DNA from: Artocarpus heterophyllus
Taxonomy: Eukaryota; Streptophyta; Magnoliopsida; Rosales; Moraceae
DNA: 64,000 nt
Direction: 5' to 3'
Assembly (NCBI GenBank): GCA_025403435.1
Contig: CM046335.1
Coordinates: 9,243,187 to 9,307,186 of the forward strand
Under the pieces are notes generated by a model. The model was not told where the DNA came from. It did not search any database and worked only from the letters and a program-made list of their open reading frames with translations. Positions 12,430-24,844 of this stretch are shown here, one piece after another. Each line of letters begins with the position of its first letter. The stretch's first letter is position 1. The position numbers were made by a program, and so were the translations under genes.

Positions 12430-13485
12430 CTAGTGGTCAATGCTTGGGTTACTCTGATATCTTCCCAACATTCCCACAGCAAATGCAATGTCAGGTCTTG
12501 TGCAGACCTGAGCATACATAAGGCTTCCGACAGTTAAAGCATAAGGAATGTTGCTCATTTGAACTTTTTTGAAATCATTCCTTGGACATTGGTTCAAACT
12601 GAACTTATCACCCTTCACAATAGGTGCTACACTTGGTGAACAATCTTTCATCTGAAATCTATCTAAGACTTTATTGATATAGGTTTCCTGCGATAGTCCA
12701 AAAATACATCGAGATCTATCCCTATGGATCTTTATGCCAATGACATAAGATGCCTCACCCATATCCTTCATATCAAAGTTCTTAGAAAGGAATTGTTTCA
12801 CCTCATATAGAAACCCCTTATTATTGGTTGCAAGAAGGATATCATCCACATATAAAACAAGAAAACAAATCTTGCTCCCACTGACCTTCTGGTATATACA
12901 TTGATTCATGATGTTCTCTTCAAAACCAAATGAAGTGATGACATCGTGGAATTTCAAATACCATTGACGGGAAGCCTGTTTCAAACCATATATGGATTTC
13001 TTGAGTTTGCACACCAATTGCTCACCATCACTAGAGGAGAATCCTTCAGGTTGTTTCATATAAACCTCTTCCTCTAGATCACCATTGAGGAATGTCGTTT
13101 TCACATCCATCTGATGTAACTCAAAATCAAAATGAGCCACTAATGCCATGATTACACGAAGGGAGTCCTTTTTAGATACAGGAGAAAAAGTCTCAGTGTA
13201 ATCTATACCTTCCCTTTGAGTAAATCCTTTAACAACGAGTCTTGCCTTATGTCTCTCAATGTTGCCTAATGAGTCTTTCTTTGTCTTGAAGACCCATTTG
13301 CATCCAATGGCTTTTACACCATCAGGCAACTTGACAAGATCCCAGACTCCATTAGATGACATAGAGTTCATCTCATCTTTCATGCCATCATACCACAAGT
13401 TAGATTCTTTACAACTCATGGCTTGTGAAAACGTTTCTGGATCATTTTTGGCTCCTATATTGTAGTCAGACTCTTGTAGATACAC
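12430..13485 (-). pseudogene. Copia-1 reverse transcriptase
   Basis: Reads the Copia RT blocks in order: WVFKTKKDSLGNIERHKARL, VAKGFTQREGIDYTETFSPV (one V-K substitution), QMDVKTTFLNG, GLKQASRQWY, then the active-site box YVDDILLA. It continues to SLMYAQVCTRPDIAFAVGML. The same frame extends upstream of the first Met to near 13767 (linker with LRRSTRVRRSA). It ends at an in-frame amber codon (12430-12432) just where a Trp is normally found, and RNase H continues directly after it in the same frame. Confidence 0.9.
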
Positions 13486-13769
13486 AATATAATCACTAGG
13501 AATGGCTGATCGCCTTACTCTAGTAGATCTCCTTAATGTTGATTCAACATTTTCTCTTGAGGAGCATGTTGATCAACTGGCTGTTCAACAGTTTCTTGTA
13601 TCTGTTGTACAGCTGGATCTACTGCTTCTTGATTAGCAATTTGTGGAACTTGAATGACTGGCTGTTGTTCAACACACGTTTGAACTGTAGGCGTGTCGCA
13701 TATAACAATCACTCTATCATATGAAGTGGAAGCTTGAGCATCTGTATGATCTTTATCTAGAACGTTGTT

Positions 13770-14783
13770 CTAGGATCGATCGCTCCCACTGATCAAGTAA
13801 TTCTCAAGAGATTTCGCATTCCTTGATTCCACAAACCTAGTGGTATGTAATGGACAATAAAATCTATATCCCTTAGACCGTTCAGCATATCCAACGAAAT
13901 ACTCACTTATGGTCCTTGGGTCTAGTTTCTTTTCTTGTGGATTATAGACTCTCACTTCAGACGGGCATCCCCAAACGCGTATATGTCGCAAACTCGGTTT
14001 CCAACCTTTCCATAACTCGAACGGTGTCTTTGAGACAGCCTTAGTTGGAACTCGGTTTAATATATACACAGCCGTCTTGAGAGCTTCAGTCCACAAAGAC
14101 CTAAGAAGCTTAGAGCTGCTAAGCATGCTCCGCACCATATCCAACAATGTTCGGTTTCTTCTTTCTGCCACACCATTTTGATCTGGAGAACTGGGCATAG
14201 TATACTGGGCAACTATCCCATGTTCTTGAAGAAACTTCGCAAATGGACCAGGCGCTTGTCCATATTCGGTGTATCTACCATAGTATTCACCACCTCTATC
14301 AGATCTCACTATATTTATTTGCTTACCACATTGTTTCTCTACTTCTGCCTTAAACACCTTAAAGGCATCTATAGCTTCATTTTTGTTATGAAGCAAGTAG
14401 AGATACATATATCGTGAGTAATCATCAATAAAAGTAATGAAATACTTTTGACCATACGCATCTATATCTGGACTACAAATATCTATATGTATGATCTCTA
14501 ATATGTCTGAACTCCTCTTGGCACCTTTCTTTGACATATTGGTCTGCTTTCCATTTATGTAGTCCACACAAGTGTCAAAGTCAGTAAAATCTAGAGTACT
14601 AAGTACCCCATCATTCACTAGTCTCTTTATTCTCTCAATAGAGATATGACATAATCTACGGTGCCACAACATAGAGGAATCTTCGTTCATAACACATCTC
14701 TTAATGCCAGCATTATCTTGAACATGTATAGAAGTATAAGAAGCTTTATCTTGTAAATTAATTTTGAAAAGACCATTTGACAA
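13770..14783 (-). pseudogene. Copia-1 integrase
   Basis: Contains the pre-integrase zinc-binding region (LWHRRLCHIS, then DTCVDYINGK, where the second zinc-binding Cys appears to be Tyr). The catalytic core follows: HIDICSPD, VRSDRGGEYYG and SPDQNGVAERRNRTL. The C-terminal GYAERSKGYRFY segment is present. The frame ends in TAG (just below 13770), after which the sequence still reads as the integrase-RT linker. That stop is probably secondary. Confidence 0.88.
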
Positions 14784-15499
14784 TATACCATTTCCAATAA
14801 GTTTAGATCTATAAACAAACTAAATATAGTGTCTGAAAAATTCAAGGAAAATCCCAATGGTACAAGCCTTGAAACTGAAATTAAATTCCTAGAAAAACTA
14901 GGAATATAAAATGTCTTTTCTAATTTTAAAATAAAACCACTAGATAAAACTAAATTGCATGTTCCGACAGCCTCTACATGTGAGCGCATCTTGTTGCCTA
15001 AATAGATGCACTGCTCACTTCCCATTGGCTTCCTTAGGCCTTGCAATCCCTGCAAGGAATTAGTGACATGGATTGAAGAACCAGAATCAATCCACCATGT
15101 GTTATGTTCAACATCAACTATATTAGATTCATAACAAACAAGTGAGAATTGATTACCTTTTTTGTCAAGCCATCTCTGATATTTAGGACAATCCTTCTTT
15201 ATGTGCCCCTTCTTTTTACAAAAGAAGCACCTGGATTCCTTCTTGATATCAGCTTGAACAGGCAGTTTGCCTTTTCCCTTATTCTTGGCTTGGCCCTTGT
15301 TCTTCCTTTGAGTTGCCAGATGCACACTCTCTCTTGCTTCCATAACAAGCCTTCCTTCTTCCTGAACACACATGGTCATCGATTCTTTGATGGACCACTT
15401 ATCCTTATGTGTTATAGGATATCTTGAAAGGTCCATATTGATGTGGAAGAGTGTTGAGGATGTAGTGCACAAGGAAGGTTTCAGACATCTCAACCTCAA
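14687..15499 (-). pseudogene. Copia-1 gag zinc knuckle and protease region
   Basis: Real homology begins near 15430 with the end of gag. A zinc knuckle follows, CFFCKKKGHIKKDC (CX2CX4HX4C), then the aspartic protease active site in WWIDSGSSIHVTNS. A second frameshift near 14810 ends the frame with unrelated residues, and the true continuation is in the integrase frame. Confidence 0.85.
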
Positions 15500-15956
15500 C
15501 TGTCTTTAGCTGAGCCGCTATATCCCTCATTTGCATGATGTGCTCACGCACACCATGAATTCCAGTAAGCTTCATGGATGAAAATTTCATTATCAAGGTG
15601 CTAGCCAAGGCTTTGTCTGATGTAGCAAACTGCTCATCAATTGCCTTCATCAGAGCTCGCACTTTGTCATATTGCTCCAATGAACCACGTATGCCAACCG
15701 AGATTTTCGTCTTTATGAACATTATGCAGAGGCAATTAGATCGCTCCCACTTTTCATAACGGTCAACGTCATCTGGCTGGCTGGTCTCCGTAATGGCAGG
15801 TGGTTCATCTTTACGGATAGCCAAGTCAATGTCCATGACACCTAAATGAAGAAGAATTCTCTCCTTCCACACCTTATAGTTGTCTCCCTTAAGTTCGGGA
15901 ATGTCACACTGAAAATCAGAGTAACTCACAATTTGCATAGCTGCATAATAAAACAT
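15405..15956 (-). pseudogene. Copia-1 gag, N-terminal part
   Basis: This 183-codon frame contains the Copia gag domain (UBN2-like): ELKGDNYKVWKERILLHLG, then WERSN, then SMKLTG-REHIMQMRDIAAQL, ending with LPHQYGPFKISYNT. The reading then shifts into another frame near 15450, where the rest of gag continues. Gag would form the virus-like particle of the element. Confidence 0.85.
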
Positions 15957-17372
15957 ACATGCTTATGTTACTAAATTGAGGCTACAATACTTTATGACAT
16001 GTTTACCAATGTAAATCATGTATTAAAATATGAATCAAATGACATAAAAATTGCATGTGGGCTAAATTTTTAACTCAAACAGATTCATATATCCTTATGA
16101 TGACACTATCAAATTATATGCCCTTTTTCTTAATTCCTGTAGGTAAATTAAGAAAGATAATTTGATACATCATCCTAACTAATCATATTAAATATAATAA
16201 AAATTCATGTGGGATAAAATTTATCATATTACATATGATTAATCACAATTTAATGTCTTTTTACCATGTGTGATTTAAACATCTAATATAATTTTTGCAT
16301 AATCAAAGATGCTGTGGCTACTCTTTAATTATTCAAAAATTAAATACATATATCACAAGACATTTATTCTTAAATTTTTGCTCATAAATTGCATTTACCT
16401 TAAGCAATAAATAAATATGAACAAAGAACCATAATTATGTACTAATTTTCATTATGTATATATTAAAATTATACATTTAAAAATATAATTTAGTACATTG
16501 TTGCACAAAATTAAATGTACTAAATTATTTAGCTTAATATTGCATGCATAATTTTAAATCACAAATTATACATAATGAACACTATATGTACATAAATTTA
16601 CAAAATTATATCCACACAAATACTATATAATATTCATAACAAATTTCAAAAATTATGAATATTCAAAATTATGAATTTTTCATAAATTATTCCATAATAT
16701 GAAAAATTTCATAAAAATATTAAAATTGTGGATATTATAAAAATTTCATAAAATTATAAAAACTGAAAATTTTATGAAATTTTCCCAAAACTATCATTTT
16801 AAGAAATCTGGAGAAAATCAAATTTTTTTTTAATTTTTGGGGTTTTTTTTTTAATTTTATTTTATTCAAAAACGGCGTCGTTTCATGGAGGGTAAATGAC
16901 ACCCCCCCCCAGCCGTAAAGACACGTCGTTTACTAGGAATTCAGCCTGTCAACATACCAAACGACATGTCGTTTTGGTCATTATTGTCCAAAACGACTTG
17001 TCGTTTTTGGTAATAAAAACCAACCCTCAATGCATGAAACGACATGTCGTTTTTGGCTGACCCAAGCCAAACGACATGTCGTTTTACTCGTCTTCAACCT
17101 TGAATCCGGGTCTTCTTCATCCAAACGACCCGGTTTTGACCCGTTTCAGACCCGGCTGTAATTCTACCATCCGGACACCAATTTTGACGTTTCAAATTGC
17201 AAAATTCATAGAAATCTAATGTCTAAATGATTTCTAATCTTAGTTTCAATTAAGAAACGTTAAAAAACAAAACCCAAAAATAAAAAAAAAAATTCAACTC
17301 GTGGGTTCAAAACACGAATTTTTTTTTTTTTAAAACAAACTCCAGTTTGCACGCAAGACAGAGGTAGTTTAC
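15957..17372. other. Copia-1 untranslated leader with palindrome cluster
   Basis: No coding sequence. Most of it is very AT-rich. Near the primer-binding site, at 16959-16974, 17037-17052 and 17069-17084, are three exact copies of the palindrome AAACGACATGTCGTTT. A one-base variant lies at about 16991-17006 and a related AACGGCGTCGTTT at 16871-16883. A nine- or ten-base C run lies near 16902. Confidence 0.75.
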
Positions 17373-17385
17373 GGCTTTGATGCCA
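17373..17385 (-). other. Copia-1 primer-binding site (initiator Met tRNA type)
   Basis: On the minus strand, two bases after the 5' LTR, the sequence TGGCATCAAAGCC differs at two positions from the usual TGGTATCAGAGCC complement of initiator methionine tRNA. Confidence 0.75.
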
Positions 17386-17387
17386 AA

Positions 17388-17813
17388 TGTAAAACATAAA
17401 ACGATTCTAACATGCACAACTATATACATATTAAAATCAAAAAACGTAAACGGAAGCATGTGAAAGATTTTGTACCTCCTGCCATTGCACTGTATCTCTG
17501 GTGTACCGTGATTACCTGCACTTGAGAGCTTCCAAGTCCTCCAAAAAGCTCAATTGATGGTGTTGGTACTTTAGAGAATTTTTGGACTTGGGGACCCAAG
17601 TTTTGTTCCACAAAAATCTGAACGTGAAAACTTTTTTTCTGGTTTTCTCTGCTGCTCTCATTTCCTCCCATCAAGGAAATAAATAGCAAGCATAAAAACA
17701 GTTACCCAGATTAATTTTAATAGGAAATGAATGAGACCACTAATGCATAATTGTTACAAGAATAAATTGGTTTCAATGTTGAAACCTTTGAAATGCCAAA
17801 TGTAACAGTTACA
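17388..17813 (-). repeat. Copia-1 5' LTR
   Basis: 426 bp, same ends as the copy at 11157-11582. The target-site duplication ATGTT follows at 17814-17818. Confidence 0.93.
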
Positions 17814-17818
17814 ATGTT

Positions 17819-18449
17819 ACATATATACACGCCCATATATATACGAATAGGATGTGGTACATTTATTATGAAGGCAAAAAAGGGATCGGATCCAATTTGT
17901 TTTTTGTTGTTGTTGTTGTTATTAGGGACATAGATGTAAATGGCATTTTTAAATGTACTTTTAAAATAAGAGTGAATTAAATTATTGTACCCCTAGTTTT
18001 TATTATTTTTAAATTTATCTTTTTGTTTTTGTAAATTACAAAAGTATCCTTAAAATTTAAAAACTTATTTTAATTTCATCCCCATGAATAAAAAAAAATA
18101 GACAAAAAAATAAAACTACATTTAAATAGTTATGATAAATATTTTATACATTAAAAACATAAAAAATACTAAAAAAAAAGCATTAAATGTCAAAAAATAT
18201 TTTAAGTTTTATGACTTATAAATTTTAAAATGTATTTTTTAAAAAACTTTTCTTAAGAAGAAAAATATATTTCATTGACAAATTAGGTTTCATTAAGGGT
18301 ATTTTTATCTTATCTTTATTTTTTAATCAAAAATCTACAAGGGATAAAATTGAAATAATTTTTTCAAATTCAAATTATACATTTGTCGTTTCTAAAAACA
18401 GAATGACAAATTGATAAATAATGAAAACTATGAGGTAAAATTATATGAT
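17819..18449. other. Spacer between the two Copia elements
   Basis: AT-rich DNA with no ORF of interest and T/A runs. It separates two oppositely oriented Copia insertions by about 630 bp. I see no gene or transposon end here. Confidence 0.55.
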
Positions 18450-18454
18450 TAACC

Positions 18455-18909
18455 TGTTGGAATTAATTCCAATAATATGTGGGCTAATATATTAAATGTG
18501 TATTATTGCTATCAAATAAGATTAACCTAATAAAGTGATCTAATAAAGTGTAAAGATTTAGGTTTTAAAGCATCTCATAAAGTGTGGGTATAAAATTATG
18601 TGTAGAGACCTAAAGTATAATTTCTATTTTTATGATAGGCCAAAATAGAAATAAGGAAAAGTTAAAATATTATAAATGGTTGTGGTCCCTGAGTCAGAAC
18701 GTACGTGATATTTTCTGGCATCCCATCACTGGAAAAGACAGAGAGAAAACTTCTTCTCACAAACATCATACTTTTTTTACTCAGAAGATCAAGAACCAAA
18801 AATTCAATCGTTCTAATGGATTCAGGTATGCTTCCGCTATACTTTTTGATGAATTAACATAAGTCTTGGGATATAATGATGGTTTTTATTAGTAAAATTT
18901 GTTCCTATA
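18455..18909 (+). repeat. Copia-2 5' LTR
   Basis: Starts TGTTGGAATTAATTCC and ends TTGTTCCTATA (terminal CA changed to TA). A near-direct repeat of CTAATAAAGTG(AT) makes it 13 bp longer than the 3' copy. The short motif TGAGTCAGAACG(T)TACGTGA lies in its middle in both copies. Confidence 0.92.
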
Positions 18910-18911
18910 AG

Positions 18912-18924
18912 TGGCATCAGAGCC
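18912..18924 (+). other. Copia-2 primer-binding site (initiator Met tRNA type)
   Basis: TGGCATCAGAGCC starts three bases after the end of the 5' LTR. It differs by one base from the standard initiator-Met complement. The following 18925-20366 is untranslated leader, with a 21-base or longer A-run near 19340 and TGACC-rich repeats around 19830-19880. Confidence 0.8.
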
Positions 18925-20366
18925 TCTCATGTTAAATCATTGAGAAATATTTTCTCACAATTTTCGGTTGAAATATTACGTTGAAAACGATGATGATCAT
19001 TTACTTCATTGAATTCAGTTCTCATGTATGTATGTCTGTGCACGAGTTTTGAATTTGGTTGAATGTGTGTATATATATATTTTTTATGTTGAATATAGCA
19101 GTTTGTACCGAAAAGAGAAGAACAAAAAAAAAAAAAGTTTTTCAGTTTGTGAATTGGATATATGTGCGTATATATACAGATGATTGAGAATGCAACCATG
19201 TTTTAATGACCTTGTACCGGCACGCATGTCAGTAAGCATTAATGTGGCTGTCGGTCATAATTATTGACTTGCTGATTTCGTTATAGCTTTGATGCCTAAT
19301 TATTGAAAATTGGCATCAATGGATGCCGATTATTAAAAAAAAAAAAAAAAAAAAAAAAAGGCCAATCGGTGGCCGGCCTTTTGGTAAGGTTTCGTACATA
19401 TTCAAACTGATTGAAGAAACTTTTATTATTATTATTATTATATCAATGGCATGGCTGCCGAAAAGATTAATAAAAAAAAAAAAAATCTTCAATCAATCTT
19501 GAAACCGTTTAAAGAAATAAGGTTACGACTGTACTGGAAAAGTCATGCGACAGGCGGCCATTCAATTATTAATGGCTGCCAATTATATTAAATTGGCAAG
19601 GTCGTTTTGGTATACGGTGGGATTACACTGCTTTATTAAATCAGGTTTGTTTTAATTGGGCTTAAAGCTTGTCAAGCCCATTAGGTATGTTGAGGAGAGA
19701 TCAGGTCTGGGTCAATTTTAGGTTGATTTAAATATTGGATCAAACAATGGGTAATTGGGTTTGGGTAAAAAGCTGGATAGGGTAATCCGTCCGTACAATA
19801 CCCGACCCGCAGGGACCCATCTTAGGTTGACTTTAGGTTTAACTTTGACCATTGACCGTTGACTTAGACTTTGACCAAAAATATATATTTTATTTTTATT
19901 TTTATTTTTATTTTGGTCAATTTTTTGTGCAATTTTAAATTCAAATATTGGTATTTTATATGTAGTTTGAAATAAATTAATTGAAGCAACATGTCACCAA
20001 AGTGACATCTCTTGTGGAAATTAATTTATTTTAAAATATAAATAGTTGTGTCCATGTAACATCTTTGTGAATATTGACCGGCCCAAAGGAAGGTTAATAT
20101 TTGCAAAATTGCATGTGCACCTGTGGTAATAAACATGTGATGATTATTTGGTTTTACATGTGAGTAATAAATCGGCCCAAAGGAAGATTTATTGTTTGAC
20201 ATTAACTTATTATCAATGTTTGATTACTACACCAAGAGTACCACTTACAAGTTAATGTTTCTGTCCAAAGACTAAATATTAATGTTGTGCTAGGTATCTT
20301 GTGATGGGCCTTACCATTATTTGAATTTATTTTAAGTATGATTTGGAATTTATGTGAGCTTTTGTT

Positions 20367-21194
20367 TTGCTGTTTTGTTGTTTTGTTCTCTGTTCAGCTA
20401 CAAGTTCTGCTTATAATATTTCTGCTAGCATCGATTCAATTCCCATGCTTAATGGCACAAACTTCAAGGCATGGCAAGAGAACATTATGATTGTTCTCAG
20501 AGTCATGGATTTAGACCTTGCGCTGAGGGTTGAACGACCTCCTAACCTTACAGAAAACAGTTCCTTTGATGAAAAAAGGGATATGGAAAGGTGGGATCGT
20601 TCGAATCGCATGAGTCTAATGATCATGAAGCGTGCTATTCCAGAAACTTTTAGGGGCACTATGTCCGAAAAGGTTACTACAGCCAAAGATTTTCTTGAGG
20701 AAATTGAGAAAAGGTTTGTTAAGAACGAAAAGGCTGAAACAAGTACGCTTTTGGCAAACCTTATTTCAATGAGGTATAAAGGAAAAGAAAACATAAGGGA
20801 GTACATCATGGAGATGTCTCATCTTGCTTCAAAACTAAAGGCACTTAAGTTAGAGCTGTCTGAGGACTTACTTGTGCATTTAGTTTTGATATCTCTTCCT
20901 GCACAGTTCAGTCAATTTAAGGTGAGCTACAACTGTCAAAATGACAAATGGTCCCTTAATGAGCTCATCTCATATTGTGTGCAAGAAGAGGAAAAACTTA
21001 AGCAAGAGAAGACAGAGAGTGCTCATTTGGCTACAACCTCTAAGGACAAGAAAAAGAAAAGGAAGAAAGGCAAGGAAGCTGCAGGTGCGGCACCACAAAA
21101 GAAACAACAAAAAGGACAAGGTGATGAATTTGCTTGTTTCTTCTGTGGAGGTAAGGGACACAAGAAGAAGCAATGTACTAATTATCACGCATGA
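20367..21194 (+). pseudogene. Copia-2 gag
   Basis: Gag domain starting effectively at IPMLNGTNFKAWQENIMIVL, then WDRSNRMSL, REYIMEMSHLASKLKAL and LPAQFSQFKVSYN. A Lys-rich stretch and the zinc knuckle CFFCGGKGHKKKQC follow. The frame is cut by TGA at 21192-21194, after which the same frame continues into the protease. The stop sits where a Trp codon is likely. Confidence 0.88.
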
Positions 21195-21221
21195 CGTGCA
21201 AAGAAAGGTACCCTTCTCAAT

Positions 21222-21839
21222 TTGGTTTGTTCTGAGGTTAATTTAACTTCGATACCAAGACACACTTGGTGGATAGATTCTGGTGCTACTACTCACATAA
21301 GTGTGTCTATGCAGGGTTGCCTGAGTTGTCGAAAGCCAAGTGATGGTGAAAGATATATCTATGTGGGCGATGGCAAATCAGTGCAAGTTGAGGCAATAGG
21401 AATATTTAGGTTATTATTAAAGACTGGATTTTATTTGGATTTGAATGAGACTTATGTTGTACCGTCGTTTAGACGGAATTTGATTTCTGTATCTATATTG
21501 GACAAATTTGGTTATTCTTGTTCATTTGGAAATAGTGAATTTAGTCTTTTTCAGAATTCAAAACTTATTGGTTCTGGTTCTTTATCTGTTTATGATAACC
21601 TTTATTTACTTAATACGGTTGCCTCATTTAATGAAACCTTGCATATAAGTACACGTGGTGTAAAGCGAAAATTAACCAATCAGAATTTTGCTTCATTATG
21701 GCACAAGAGATTAGGTCACATCTCAAAGCAGAGAATAGAGAGACTTGTGTCAGACGGGATTCTTGATCCCCTTAATTTTACAGATTTTGAAATTTGTGTT
21801 AATTGCATAAAGGGAAAACAGACAAACATAAAGAGATGA
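21222..21839 (+). pseudogene. Copia-2 protease and pre-integrase region
   Basis: Aspartic protease site WWIDSGATTHIS, then the GAG-pre-integrase domain LWHKRLGHISKQRIERLV with CVNCIKGKQT (intact HHCC zinc site). It ends in TGA (21837-21839). The same frame reads on through HTDICGPFPTASWNG and FITFIDDYTRYGYLY, so this is a point mutation within integrase. Confidence 0.87.
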
Positions 21840-22563
21840 GGTGCCAACAGGGCTTCAGATGTCTTAGAACTAATTCATACAGATATTTGTGGGCCATTCC
21901 CTACAGCTTCTTGGAATGGTCAACAATATTTCATTACGTTCATAGACGATTACACACGATATGGCTACCTATATCTAATTCATGAGAAGTCCCAGTCACT
22001 GGATGTGTTCAAGAATTATAAGGCTGAAGTTGAGAATCAACTCAGCAGAAGGATTAAAAGCGTCAGATCTGACCGTTGTGGAGAATACTATGGTAGATAT
22101 GATGGTTCGGGTGAACAACGTCCATAAAAATTTTGCTAAGTTCCTAGAGGAGTGCGGTATCGTCCTACAGTACGCCATGCCGGGATCACCTAGCATGAAT
22201 GGTGTCGCTGAGAGGCGAAACAGAACACTTAAGGACATGGTGAGGAGTATGATTAGTCACTCTACCTTGCCAGAAATCTCTCTGGGGAGAAGCCTTAAAG
22301 ACTGCAGCTTACATACTCAACAGAGTTCCAACTAAAGCAACTGCCAAAACCCCTTATGAGCTTTGGACATGCAAGAAGCCTAGTTTGAAGCACTTGCACA
22401 TTTGGGGTTGTCCAGCTGAGGCAAGGCCTTATAGGCCAAATGAAAAGAAACTGGACTCCAGAACTGTCAGCTGCTATTTTGTTGGATACTCTGAGAGGTC
22501 AAGGGGTTACAAATTTTATGATCCCACGACTAAGTCGATTTTCGAGACGGGAACTGCTTGATT
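21840..22563 (+). pseudogene. Copia-2 integrase core, broken
   Basis: The core residues are present in pieces: the first Asp in HTDICGPF, the second in VRSDRCGEYYGRYDG, and the Glu in GVAERRNRTLKDMVRS. The frame is interrupted by TAA and a frameshift near 22125 and a second frameshift near 22275. The third frame carries [19 protein letters not shown] and [16 protein letters not shown] further TGA lies near 22559. Confidence 0.85.
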
Positions 22564-22597
22564 CTTTGAGGATGTCGAGTTTACGGGGGGAGATAAA

Positions 22598-23875
22598 GTG
22601 AAGGACTTTGTCTTTGAAGAGGAATACATTAATATTCCCACAGCTGCTATTGACATTGATCAGGTTTCTATCCCTGACATTATTCAAGAAGCAGATCCAA
22701 ATCAAGACAATGTCGAAGAACCTCCCATTCCAGAAATTGCTCTACCACCTCAAGAACCTATGCCATTAAGAAGATCCACTAGAGAAAGGAGAAGTGCGGT
22801 GCCAGATGATTACATTGTATTTCTCCAAGAACATGAGTTTAACATTGGTGTGGTGGAAGATGATTCAATCAACTTCCATCAAGCCATGAAAAGTTCTAAA
22901 TCTCAAGAGTGGATTAATGCCATGAATGAGGAGATAAAGTCCATGAAAGACAATGACGTTTGGGATCTTGTCATGTTGCCTGAAGGTGTGAAACCCATTG
23001 ATTGCAAATGGATATTTAAGACCAAGAGGGATTCAAAAGGCGATGTGGAGAGATATAAAGCTCGTCTTGTTGCAAAGGGTTTTACTCAAAAGGAAGGCAT
23101 TGACTATAAAGAGACTTTCTCTTCGGTTTCTTCGAAAGACTCTTTCAGGACTATAATGGCTTTGGTGGCACATTTTGATCTTGAGCTTCACCAGATGGAT
23201 GTAAAGATTGTGTTTCTCAATGGCGACATTGATGAGACAATTTATATGGTGCAACCAGAAAACTTTGAGTCAAAAGACTCAAAGAAGATGGTTTGCAAAT
23301 TAAAGAAATCCATCTATGGGCTTAAGCAGGCATCTCGTCAATGGTATTACAAATTTCATCAGGTTATTATCTCGTTCGGTTTTGAGATAAATATGGTTGA
23401 TGATTGTATATACCATAAGTTTAGTGGGAGTAAGTATATTTTCCTGGTTTTGTATGTCGATGACATATTGCTTGCCAGCAATGATATAGGCTTATTGCAC
23501 GAAACCAAGAGATTTCTATCAAAGAAATTTGAGATGAAGGATCTTGGTGATGCCTCTTTTGTATTAGGTATACAGATACACCGGGATCGCTCTCGGGGTA
23601 TACTTGGATTATCACAAAAGAGCTATATCGAGAAGATTCTTAAGAGATATAGCATGCAGGATTGTAAACCAGGTGATACCCCTATGGCTAAGGGAGACAA
23701 GTTTAGTCTCAATCGGTGCCCTAAGAATGATTTTGAGGTTAAGGAAATGCAGAAGATTCCTTATGCGTCGGCAGTAGGGAGTCTAATGTATGCTCAAGTT
23801 TGTACGCGTCCGGATATTGCGTACGTTACAGGGATGTTGGGCAGATACTTAAGTAATCCAAGGATAGATCATTAG
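22598..23875 (+). pseudogene. Copia-2 reverse transcriptase
   Basis: A long intact stretch containing the acidic linker, RRSTRERRSAVPDDYIVF, WIFKTKRDSKGDVERYKARL, VAKGFTQKEGIDYKETFS, QMDVKIVFLNG, GLKQASRQWY and the YVDDILLAS active site. It ends with VCTRPDIAYVTGMLGRYLSN. The TAG at 23873-23875 replaces the Trp codon of the (IDH)W(KAAKRVMRYL) segment. It is the same site that is mutated in Copia-1. Confidence 0.9.
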
Positions 23876-24373
23876 AAAGCAGCCAAACGAGTCATGCGGT
23901 ATTTACAAAGAACAAAAAATTACATGCTCACATATAGAAGATCAGATCAGTTGGAGATCATTGGGTATTCAGATTTTGATTTTGCTGGGTGCCAAGACAG
24001 TCGGAGATCCACATCAGGCTATATCTTCCTGCTTGCTGAAGGAGCTATTTCTTGGAAAAGTGCTAAGCAGACACTAATAGCTTATTCCACCATGGCAGCA
24101 GAATTTATAGCATGTTATGAGGCATCTAACCATGGGATATGGTTACGAAATTTTGTCACTGGGCTGCGAATTGTGGATGGAATTGAAAGACCACTTAAGA
24201 TATTTTGTGACAATAAGTCAGCAGTGCTATATTCCAATAACAACAAGAGCTCAACAAAGTCGAAGCATATAGACATTAAGTTCCTTGTTGTTAAAGAAAG
24301 AGTACAGAGTAGTCAGGTGTCTATAGAGCACATTGGGACAAACTCTATGGTTGCGGATCCGCTTACGAAATGA
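23876..24373 (+). pseudogene. Copia-2 RNase H
   Basis: Continues the RT frame after the amber codon. It shows KAAKRVMRYLQRTKNYMLTY, YSDFDFAGCQDSRRSTSGY, MAAEFIACYEA, FCDNKSAVLY and SKHIDIKFLVVKERV. It ends with VADPLTK followed by a TGA where an Arg is usual. The untranslated stretch 24374-24830 leads to the polypurine tract. Confidence 0.88.
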
Positions 24374-24844
24374 GTACCACCTAAGGTCTTTCATGAGCAC
24401 ACTGCTCAAATGGGTGTTGTATTTCTTGAGGATATGTCATTTTAGTGGGAGTTTGCATTTTAGATACTTTCTTGTTGTAGACACATTTTATGGTTATTTT
24501 CTGCAGAAATAAAGTTTATAGTTTATTTTCACTCTGTATATGTTTGATTTGATCTCACTAAAAAATAAGGTTGGACCAATAGGAAATAGGCATGTTAAGA
24601 TCACATTGCATGAAATTTCCTTGCTACACATCCATACTTGATCTATGTCGTTCATTATATTAGTATATATGACCATTGATGAGTTTAGTTACGTAGAATG
24701 TAACGAAAACCGCTTTGATCCTATATTAATATGATTGATGGACCGGATTAATTGGAGATGCTTTTAGTAATGATAGCACAATTCATGAGCTCATAAGGTA
24801 TAATTTACATTTATAAAGTTTCATATATAGCCCAAGTGGGAGAT

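Larger units (their letters stand above)
11157..17813 (-). mobile_element. Copia LTR retrotransposon 1 (full length, coding region broken)
   Basis: A 6657-bp element with two 426-bp LTRs, flanked by the 5-bp duplication ATGTT (11152-11156 and 17814-17818). The gene order, read on the minus strand, is gag, protease, integrase, reverse transcriptase, RNase H, which is the Copia order. I count about 10 substitutions between the LTRs (roughly 2.3 percent), so it is a fairly young insertion. The coding region has two frameshifts (near 15450 and 14810) and at least two in-frame amber codons (near 13767 and at 12430-12432). It cannot make its own full polyprotein. Confidence 0.93.
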
